DNA of 64,000 nucleotides. It comes from an uncultured Bacteroidaceae bacterium (GTDB lineage: Bacteria > Bacteroidota > Bacteroidia > Bacteroidales > Bacteroidaceae). Position 1 is the stretch's first letter, and each line of letters begins with the position of its first letter. The DNA lies in NCBI GenBank assembly GCA_944320785.1, contig CALUIR010000001.1, positions 62,001 through 126,000 of the forward strand, given 5' to 3'. Under the pieces are notes generated by a model. It saw nothing but the letters and a program-made list of their open reading frames with translations, was not told the DNA's origin and made no database searches. The translations under genes were made by a program, and so were the position numbers. Positions 9,141 through 15,614 of the stretch are shown here, piece by piece.

Positions 9141-10094
9141 ATGAATATCCAAGCATTCAAACCGCCGACTTGCCTGACGGCCATCGCCATGCTTATCTGC
9201 CTGTCGCTCCCCGCAAACGCAAAAATGCAGGAAGGCGGGCAAGCCAATGACTCTACAAAAATATCAATGGCCATGGAAGCCTACAACCAACAAGATTATC
9301 CAACGGCCTTGGAAATGTTCAAATCATTGGCACAGAACGGGAACCACACCGCACAAGCCATGACTGGAATCATGTACGCCTCCGGGCAAGGAACAGCAAC
9401 GAACCAAGAAGAAGCCGTAAAATGGTATGCGGCTTCGGCATACGGGGGAAACACAATAGGCCAAAGCATGCTGGCGTTGGCTTATTACACGGGGCAAGGC
9501 GTGCCAAAGTCAGCCAGCGCCGCACTCTATTGGGCGGAAAGGAGGATTGCCCAAGGAGACACCAGCGAAGACGCAAAACAATCGGCCGAACTGTACCGCA
9601 TAGAGGCTGAATTAGAAAAAGAAGAAGATAAATACAAAAAATGGGACGAAATTGCCGCAAGCATGATGGCTGTGGGGCAAACATTAACGTACACGGCAAA
9701 CAGCATGGCGGAAAGCGTTTCAAGCAACGGCGCAGGCAACGATGCATACGCAGTCAATGACAGAAATGCCCAAAGGGAAACGACCGGCGGAACGGAAAAA
9801 GGCAAGGAAGCAACCGCAAAAAGGAAAGAACAGGAAGAAAAGGAAATGGCAAACAAGAAATTCCTTGCAGCCTACCGCAATGCCAACCGTGCCTACAATC
9901 GCGCCGAAGACAACCTACGGGATATGCGCTACAACAGTGAAAAATTCCTTCACCTCTCCGTAGAGCAATATTGCAGCAAAATAGACCAGATACAGGACGA
10001 AATGCGGGCTCTGCGCGAAAAGATTGAAACCGAATACGACACACCCCAACGCAAATCGCCTCTGGAGGATTGGGAACCTGACTGTTGCCGGTGA
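9141..10094 (+). CDS. Secreted Sel1-like repeat protein with C-terminal coiled coil
   Basis: This 317-residue protein has a signal peptide (cleavage near residue 27, after PANA). At about residues 45-150 it carries TPR/Sel1-like repeats: AMEAYNQQDYPTALEMFKSL, then GIMYASGQGTATNQEEAVKWY and ALAYYTGQGVPKSASAALYW, with the typical A-x-G-x-x-Y-x-x-G-x-G pattern. The second half is highly charged and helical (RETTGGTEKGKEATAKRKEQ, then EDNLRDMRYNSEKFLHLSVE), consistent with coiled coil. Sel1 repeats mediate protein-protein contacts; no partner is evident. It precedes the TlpA-like lipoprotein gene by about 60 bp on the same strand. Confidence 0.78.
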   Translation: MNIQAFKPPTCLTAIAMLICLSLPANAKMQEGGQANDSTKISMAMEAYNQQDYPTALEMFKSLAQNGNHTAQAMTGIMYASGQGTATNQEEAVKWYAASAYGGNTIGQSMLALAYYTGQGVPKSASAALYWAERRIAQGDTSEDAKQSAELYRIEAELEKEEDKYKKWDEIAASMMAVGQTLTYTANSMAESVSSNGAGNDAYAVNDRNAQRETTGGTEKGKEATAKRKEQEEKEMANKKFLAAYRNANRAYNRAEDNLRDMRYNSEKFLHLSVEQYCSKIDQIQDEMRALREKIETEYDTPQRKSPLEDWEPDCCR

Positions 10095-10164
10095 ACCGAT
10101 GCGCAAAGTGACGCGAATGACCAATCATGGACAAAGACCATTTTAATATAATGACATGCTAATT

Positions 10165-11259
10165 ATGAACAAAAGACTTATTCATGCCGCATCCGTGGCC
10201 GCCATCCTGTTGGCCGGATGCTCGTCCGGGCATTCCTACAAAGTGACCGGCACTGTGGAAGGCGCCGCCGACGGCGACACCGTATTGCTCCAAGCAAGCA
10301 CCGACAATGGCTTGACCCCTATCGACACGGCCTTCATCCGCAACAGCAAATTCACCTTCACCGGGGAACAAGACTCGGCCGTGAACCGCTACATCACGTA
10401 TGCGAAAGGCAGGCAACAGTTCCTCGCTGACTTCTTTTTGGAGAACGGGAACATCCAAGTACAGTTAGGCAAGAATTGCAAAGTAGCTGGCACATCCAAC
10501 AATGATGGCTACCAGACCTTCATAGACCAGATGAACCAATCCGTGAAAGGGCAAAGGGAACTGTACACTTCCCTGCAAAGACAGGGGCTGACGGAGAACG
10601 AACGCCAAGACTTGCTGGATAAAATCAACGCGAAGGAAACAGAAAGGCAGGCCATCCTGGCGCAAAGCATCCACGACAACATCCAGAACGCCGTGGGGCT
10701 GCACCTGCTCAGCAACTTCAACTTCATGCTTGACCCGGAGCAACTGGCACCGCTGCTGGAAGAACTTCCGGCGCAATACCGCGACCGGAAAAACATCGCT
10801 GAACTGGCGCAATACGTGGAAGCCACAAAGAAAACGGCTGCGGGGCAGAAGTTCACCGACTTCTCCATGCAAGACCCGGAGGGGAACACCGTGAAACTGT
10901 CGGACTTCATCGCCAAAGACAAATACACCGCCATCGACTTCTGGGCAAGCTGGTGCGGCCCCTGCCGCCGGGAAATCCCGGAACTGGCCAAGGTGCATGA
11001 GAAGTACAAAGGCAAAGGCTTCGGCATCGTGGGCGTGTCGCTCGACCGGGAAAAAGAAGATTGGGTGAACGCCATCCAGGAAATGAAGATGGACTGGGCG
11101 CACATGTCGGACCTGAAGTTCTGGGAATGCGAAGGCGCACGGTTGTATGCCGTGAGAAGCATCCCCCACTTGGTGCTGGTGGCACAGGACGGCACCATTG
11201 TCGAAAGAGGGCTTCAAGCCAAGGAACTGGACGAAAAATTGGCGGAACTGCTGAAATAA
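10165..11259 (+). CDS. DUF4369 / TlpA-like thioredoxin-fold lipoprotein
   Basis: The protein starts with a lipoprotein signal (ILLAGCSS lipobox, Cys near residue 19). It has an N-terminal DUF4369 region (YKVTGTVEGAADGDTVLLQA) and a helical middle, and from about residue 225 a TlpA/AhpC-TSA thioredoxin domain with the redox motif WASWCGPCRREIPEL. Family members are envelope-anchored thiol-disulfide oxidoreductases, often abundant in Bacteroidales. The electron donor is unknown. The ATG at 10165 gives the better signal peptide; an in-frame ATG at 10156 would add only three residues. A strong terminator follows. Confidence 0.9.
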   Translation: MNKRLIHAASVAAILLAGCSSGHSYKVTGTVEGAADGDTVLLQASTDNGLTPIDTAFIRNSKFTFTGEQDSAVNRYITYAKGRQQFLADFFLENGNIQVQLGKNCKVAGTSNNDGYQTFIDQMNQSVKGQRELYTSLQRQGLTENERQDLLDKINAKETERQAILAQSIHDNIQNAVGLHLLSNFNFMLDPEQLAPLLEELPAQYRDRKNIAELAQYVEATKKTAAGQKFTDFSMQDPEGNTVKLSDFIAKDKYTAIDFWASWCGPCRREIPELAKVHEKYKGKGFGIVGVSLDREKEDWVNAIQEMKMDWAHMSDLKFWECEGARLYAVRSIPHLVLVAQDGTIVERGLQAKELDEKLAELLK

Positions 11260-11278
11260 CATTCCCGCCTTCATGCAC

Positions 11279-11317
11279 AACGGGGGCAAGGGCCACGTCC
11301 TTGCCCCCGTTCCTTTT
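11279..11317 (+). terminator. Rho-independent terminator after the TlpA-like gene
   Basis: A perfect 13-bp stem (AACGGGGGCAAGG and its complement) with a 7-nt loop is followed by CCTTTT. It lies between the convergent TlpA-like gene (plus) and the serine hydrolase gene (minus). Confidence 0.88.
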
Positions 11318-11355
11318 CCCATAAAAGCGCGCCAAGGAAGCCTGCCGCGCCGCTT

Positions 11356-12510
11356 CTACGGATGAAGCAGCCGCATGGCCATGTCAAGGTAACGCGCCAT
11401 GTCGGTGGTGAAAGGACCGTCATACACATCGCAACGCTTCCGTCCCAGCCGCACCACCACGGCATCTTCCGAAGGGATGGCGTAAACGTACTGCCCCAAC
11501 ATCCCCCGCATGCAGGGCAACACCTCCCCATTGTAGGGATACAACCATGCCTGCATGCCGTAATAGCTGATCGAATCCCGCCCCCATTGGTCCTTCAGCC
11601 AAGAGGCCGGGCGCAGCATCTCGTCCATGTACTCACGTGGCACCAACTGCCTCCCGCGCCACTCGCCCCGGCTCAGCAACAGGCGGCCCAAGCGAGCCAC
11701 GTCGCGGGCCGTAGCGTGGAAGCAGCAGAATGCCTTCTCGTCGCCACCCTCCTTGTCGAGCAGCCAGTAGGCGTCGCGTTCCGCCTGCAAGGGCTTCCAC
11801 AGCTTTTCTTCCACATATTGGCTCAACGTCACCCCCGTGGCGGCTTCGATGGCGAAGGCCAGCAGTTGCGTCTCCCCGCTGCGGTAGGAAAACTGCACGC
11901 CGGGGCGGTCTGCCACCTCCAAGCCCGTCACCAATTCATAAAGGTTGTTGCCATAATAACCCTGCGTGGTGACGGAGAACAGGGAGGCGTACGCCTCGTC
12001 CCACGCCATGCCGCCGCTCATGGTGAGCAGGTGGCGAAGGGTAACGTCGGCCTGCCTGCCCCGCACGTAACCCGGCACGTAGCACGACACGGGGTCGTCC
12101 AGGCTGTGTATCTTCCCCTCGCCGAGGGCAATGCCCGCCAGCAAGCCCACGATGGTCTTCGTGGCCGAATAGATATTGGAAGTCCGCGCATCATCCCACC
12201 CGCCGCGGTAGTCCTCATACAGGATGCTGTCGTGGCGGATGACGAGGAAAGCCACCGTGTGCAGACTGTCCAAATACGCCTCGTCTGCCGGGGAAAGGCT
12301 GTGCCGGTTGTACTCCTCCGCCCTCGGCCACAGCCACGCGCGGGCTGCGCCGCCATGCACGGTGTCGCGGTGGAACGTCTCTAGGTCATCGATGACGGGC
12401 ATCCAATGCACCAACGCCTGCCGCGCATAATAGGGCAACGAGAAATAAACGGCCACGAGCAGCACCAGCACGCCCGCCGCCGTGTAAAGGGGGCTCGTTT
12501 TTTCTTTCAT
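11356..12510 (-). CDS. Membrane-anchored serine hydrolase, class C beta-lactamase family
   Basis: The protein has one N-terminal membrane segment (about residues 7-28) and then a periplasmic domain of the beta-lactamase class C / penicillin-binding fold. The SxxK nucleophile motif is SATK near residue 115, followed by MSGGMAWDE, YRSGETQLLAFAIE in the YxN position, and a C-terminal VVRLGRK segment in place of the HxG/KTG region. Such proteins are usually esterases, peptidases or D-aminopeptidase-like enzymes and rarely true beta-lactamases. The start at 12510 (MKEKTS) puts a Lys-rich n-region before the membrane segment; ATGs at 12525 and 12588 are possible. It is the last gene of the minus-strand cluster, about 110 bp downstream of repeat array 1. 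Whether it belongs to the glycan locus is uncertain. Confidence 0.85.
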   Translation of the reverse strand: MKEKTSPLYTAAGVLVLLVAVYFSLPYYARQALVHWMPVIDDLETFHRDTVHGGAARAWLWPRAEEYNRHSLSPADEAYLDSLHTVAFLVIRHDSILYEDYRGGWDDARTSNIYSATKTIVGLLAGIALGEGKIHSLDDPVSCYVPGYVRGRQADVTLRHLLTMSGGMAWDEAYASLFSVTTQGYYGNNLYELVTGLEVADRPGVQFSYRSGETQLLAFAIEAATGVTLSQYVEEKLWKPLQAERDAYWLLDKEGGDEKAFCCFHATARDVARLGRLLLSRGEWRGRQLVPREYMDEMLRPASWLKDQWGRDSISYYGMQAWLYPYNGEVLPCMRGMLGQYVYAIPSEDAVVVRLGRKRCDVYDGPFTTDMARYLDMAMRLLHP

Positions 12511-12618
12511 CGGTATCATGGCCATCCTCCGTTTGTTTACGGCCTGCAAGATACGCATTCCCCGGCAAAAACTCCCGCTTGCCCGCATAAAAAGTTCCAG
12601 TCACCCGTGCAGGAAGTT

Positions 12619-12736
12619 CATCCTCAGGCTGAGGATGTGCATCCTTAGGCTAAGGATGTGCATCTTTAACCTAAGGATGTGTATCTTTAGCCTAGAGATA
12701 AAGAATTTGCCCGCATGAAACGGGTTTCCCATGCGG
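12619..12736. repeat. Array 1: four 21-bp quasi-palindromic units plus 36-nt tail
   Basis: Units begin at 12619, 12640, 12661 and 12682, an exact 21-bp period. The best unit (second) has the 19-nt core CATCCTTAGGCTAAGGATG, a 9-bp inverted repeat around one base. Units are joined by TG. The last unit is followed by a 36-nt tail (12701-12736) that begins AAGAATTTGCCCGCATG and ends GGTTTCCCATGCGG; within it CCGCATG and CATGCGG pair as a hairpin. On the other side is AGGAAGTT, also seen in array 3. The array lies between the terminator of the alpha/beta-hydrolase gene and the serine hydrolase start. See findings for the family comparison. Confidence 0.9.
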
Positions 12737-12785
12737 ACAAGCGGGACTTTCCTCCCGCCTGCGCCGAAGTTTCCCTGCGGGAGGA

Positions 12786-12822
12786 CAAAAAAACGGGGCG
12801 GATCCCCAAGGAACCGCCCCGT
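12786..12822 (-). terminator. Rho-independent terminator of the GH106/esterase block
   Basis: Read on the minus strand, ACGGGGCGG and its complement (9 bp, 12-nt loop) are followed by seven Ts. It lies 43 bp after the stop of the alpha/beta-hydrolase gene and should end that transcript before repeat array 1. Confidence 0.88.
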
Positions 12823-12864
12823 GAAAAAGGAAGAGGCAATGCGGACATCCGGAACCCGGCGGCA

Positions 12865-14217
12865 TCAATACCGCACCCGCACCGAGGCCGGATATATCCG
12901 CCAGCGGTCGTAGAAGGCGGAAAGGCTGCGCATCATGTCAGCCTCGCGGCATGTCACCCGCCCCCGGAACACCCGCCGCCCGTTGACCTTCACCGTCACT
13001 TTCCGGCGCAGGTCCACCAGATGCTCATCGAGGAAAAGCGTCAGTTCCCCGCCCGTGGCCGGGGTGAGCGTCTTCTCAAACCGAAGCTCGATGCCCCATA
13101 TCGAATCCGTCAACACGGTGCGGTAACGCACATCCGATATTTCCATGTCCACCTTGTTGTCCCGGATGCGCACCTTGTACATCGTCCGCAGGGTGTCGCA
13201 CGGGCGTTTTTCCACCAACAGGTTGTAAAAGCCCCGCCGGTGCCGCCCGTCCATCTCGAAATCCTCCCACACATATTCCGAAGGGGAAGGCTGACGCACG
13301 AACGACTTCAGCCAAGGGGTCGTGGGACGGTAGTCGATGGCATGCCCGCACCCCGGAACCAGTTCCACCCGGTGCGGGTACATGCCAAGGCAAGCATTTG
13401 CCAAGCTGTCAAAGGCTTCCGCCGTCCACCCGGTCAACAGGTTGCGGTAAAAGCCGTCGTCCTCCGCTCCCGTCAGGAGGCTGAACCCCATGCAACCGCA
13501 GTTCTCCGCCGGGGCGTTCTTCAGCGGCTCGCCGCCTGCCATCGGGCCTGCCGCCGCCCAATAATCGGCGTAAAACGAAGCCAAGCGCTGGCCGCCGTAG
13601 CCGCCCTCCGAGATGCCCAACACGTAAATCCGCCGCGCGTCCACTTCATCGCAAAGCATCAGCTGGCGCAACAGCCACTCCCATGCCCACTGCTTGCCCC
13701 GCTGCCACCAGCGGTAATACGCTCCTTCGTTGGGAATGCGGGGGATGAAATACAGCGACGGGGCATCTTCAAAACGGTTAGCCAATTTGAATCCTGTGGA
13801 CCACTCTGCGTCCCTCGGCCCGGACCCGTGCAGATAGACAAACACTGGCAGGCTGCCAGCAAGGGTGTCCTGCCCCTTCCGCCCCCAATAATAATCCATC
13901 ACCGCCGATGGTTCCAACGAGTCGGGCAGCACGATTTGCCCCGTCCGCCCGGCATCCAACGCCGCAACGGCAGGCAACTTCGGTTCCTCCACTTCGGCAT
14001 TCGCCCGCCTCCATACGTCCCAAATCCGCCGCCTGGCTTCCGCCACATCGCCTGCCTCCAGCACTGGCGCATCAGCATCACGCTCCAACGGACGGCCTTC
14101 CTCTATGCTGCGCACAAACAGCCGCACCTGCCCATCTTCCGCCAAAACCTGTGCCTGCATCGCCACAGGAAGCAAGGCAAGGGATGCTCCCCACAACCAT
14201 AATCGCATTTTCTTCAT
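12865..14217 (-). CDS. Secreted alpha/beta hydrolase (prolyl-oligopeptidase-like esterase)
   Basis: This 450-residue protein has a signal peptide (MKKMRLWLWGASLALLPVAM, cleavage after MQAQ). Its alpha/beta-hydrolase core has an oxyanion-type FVYLHGSGPRD, a nucleophile elbow GISEGGYGG (Ser) and a likely catalytic His in PGCGHAIDYRPTTPW. The C-terminal 130 residues look like a beta-sandwich add-on (KVTVKVNGRRVFRGRV). Probable role: esterase on a polysaccharide substituent, though a peptidase is possible. The open frame extends 64 codons upstream of the chosen start, but that part lacks coding character and the promoter -7 box at 14244-14251 lies inside it, so 14217 is preferred. It is separated by 205 bp from the upstream esterase gene. 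Confidence 0.85.
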   Translation of the reverse strand: MKKMRLWLWGASLALLPVAMQAQVLAEDGQVRLFVRSIEEGRPLERDADAPVLEAGDVAEARRRIWDVWRRANAEVEEPKLPAVAALDAGRTGQIVLPDSLEPSAVMDYYWGRKGQDTLAGSLPVFVYLHGSGPRDAEWSTGFKLANRFEDAPSLYFIPRIPNEGAYYRWWQRGKQWAWEWLLRQLMLCDEVDARRIYVLGISEGGYGGQRLASFYADYWAAAGPMAGGEPLKNAPAENCGCMGFSLLTGAEDDGFYRNLLTGWTAEAFDSLANACLGMYPHRVELVPGCGHAIDYRPTTPWLKSFVRQPSPSEYVWEDFEMDGRHRRGFYNLLVEKRPCDTLRTMYKVRIRDNKVDMEISDVRYRTVLTDSIWGIELRFEKTLTPATGGELTLFLDEHLVDLRRKVTVKVNGRRVFRGRVTCREADMMRSLSAFYDRWRIYPASVRVRY

Positions 14218-14243
14218 AATCCAAATCCATAAGGTTGACCATG

Positions 14244-14251
14244 CAAATATA
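14244..14251 (-). promoter_or_regulatory. Promoter -7 box for the alpha/beta-hydrolase gene
   Basis: A perfect TATATTTG is read on the minus strand 27 bp before the ATG at 14217. The nearest upstream TTG gives a 23-bp spacer, longer than ideal. It suggests this hydrolase can be expressed separately from the GH106 gene, and it helps place the start codon. Nothing else recognisable is in 14252-14422. Confidence 0.5.
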
Positions 14252-14422
14252 GGATTTACCCGGCAATGGGACACCAACACGGCAGCACAAAATGCAATTC
14301 CCGCCTGAATAAGAATCCAAGCCGGGAACATGTTCACACAGGTTGAATGGCAAGCCACCCTTCCCGATGTCCAGATACAATATAGATAGAAAAGGAATTC
14401 AAACAACATTCAAGCCCCTGCG

Positions 14423-15595
14423 TCAGTCTGCCAAATGCGCATGGATGAAACGCCAAGCACCCTCCTTGTAGTAACGGTGGCCGCCCTCGCCGGCATACAG
14501 CTCGCAATGGCCGGGGACACCTGCCGCCTCATAAATCTCCTTGAGATGCCCGAAGGCTTTCTGTGCCTCAGCAAAAGGGAACATCGGATCATATCGCCCG
14601 TTCAAAGCACAAAAGAAACGCGGAGCCGTCAGCCCGGCAACATCTGCCATCTCCCCGTCATCCAATATGCCCGGCACATAATTGCACTCGCAATGGTACA
14701 TCGCTCCGATGCTACCCGCAAATGTGCAGAAATAAGACGACGGCACGGAAATGGCGATGCGGGTGTCGCAGGCCCCGGCAAAGAGGGTGGCAGTGCCTCC
14801 CCCGGAATTGCCGGAAACGACAATGCGGGAAGCATCCACCGGCAACGTTTCCAACGCCCAATCTATCAACTTGGAGATGTCCCACACCCGATCGCCGATC
14901 AACGTCCTCCCGGCCAACAAACCCTGCACCGCCAACGTACGGCAAGAATAAGGCAAGCCCTTCTCCTTGTCCTCGGGAGTACGAGTGTCACCAAAGCCCC
15001 TCGCAGTGGGCGCAATGGCGATGAAACCGTTCTTGACCGCCTGCACGGCCACGTCTTTCTCGTTTTGTTCCGTCTCCATGCGTTCCTTTTCCGACCAATA
15101 GATGCCTGCATACAAGCCGGGGTGGCGATCATGCCCATGCGGGGTAATCATCAAAGGCAATTCCCCATCCCTGTCTTTCGGCAACAGAAGCACGACAGGC
15201 AAAGGCACGCCGGGTTCGGTCCATACCCGCCACCGCTCCCGGACGGCATAGCCCACGTCCTCCGAATCAACCCGCTCTGCTTTCACGCGATAAGAATCCA
15301 GGCGATTCTCCAAACGGGAAATCCCCAACCGATCTTTCAAAGCATCCCGGAATTCTTCCTGCCATTCTTCAAAATCGGCTTGCGTTTTCCCCACAAATGC
15401 ATGCTTCATGTCGGCATGCTCATAAAGGTCCTTGCAATATACCCTTAAACTGAAGCTGTCTGCATAAACAAAGGTTTGCATCTGGGAGGGGACATCCTTT
15501 CCTGCCAAATTATCCTTCCCTTCCTTGGAACATTGCAGACATCCAATTGCGCACAACAACAATCCCATGCGCAAAGCTATTCCCGATTTCCCCAT
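14423..15595 (-). CDS. Lipoprotein alpha/beta hydrolase, acetyl-esterase-like
   Basis: A 390-residue lipoprotein (lipobox AIGC, Cys 19) with an alpha/beta-hydrolase fold. The oxyanion-region motif is PLMITPHGHDRHPG, the nucleophile elbow is VVSGNSGGGTA, the acid is in ALNGRYDPMFPFAEAQ, and the His is in AGEGGHRYYKEGAW. This layout resembles the acetyl-xylan-esterase/abhydrolase_7 group often found with plant-glycan loci. It probably removes acetyl or other ester groups from the substrate at the cell surface or in the periplasm. It starts 19 nt after the GH106-like gene, so the two are co-transcribed. Confidence 0.85.
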   Translation of the reverse strand: MGKSGIALRMGLLLCAIGCLQCSKEGKDNLAGKDVPSQMQTFVYADSFSLRVYCKDLYEHADMKHAFVGKTQADFEEWQEEFRDALKDRLGISRLENRLDSYRVKAERVDSEDVGYAVRERWRVWTEPGVPLPVVLLLPKDRDGELPLMITPHGHDRHPGLYAGIYWSEKERMETEQNEKDVAVQAVKNGFIAIAPTARGFGDTRTPEDKEKGLPYSCRTLAVQGLLAGRTLIGDRVWDISKLIDWALETLPVDASRIVVSGNSGGGTATLFAGACDTRIAISVPSSYFCTFAGSIGAMYHCECNYVPGILDDGEMADVAGLTAPRFFCALNGRYDPMFPFAEAQKAFGHLKEIYEAAGVPGHCELYAGEGGHRYYKEGAWRFIHAHLAD

Positions 15596-15614
15596 ATCAT
15601 TTTTTTTGCCTTAT

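Noticed and set aside
11356..12510. Antibiotic-resistance beta-lactamase
   Set aside because: Only the general class C fold is supported. The membrane anchor, the changed YxN and KTG positions and the context favour an esterase or peptidase-like hydrolase.
12518..12718. Open frame with a heptad pattern such as LRLRMCI
   Set aside because: The 21-bp period equals seven codons, so any frame stays open through the array. The same effect gives frames at 18427-18737 and 31340-31700 on both strands. A peptide is very unlikely.
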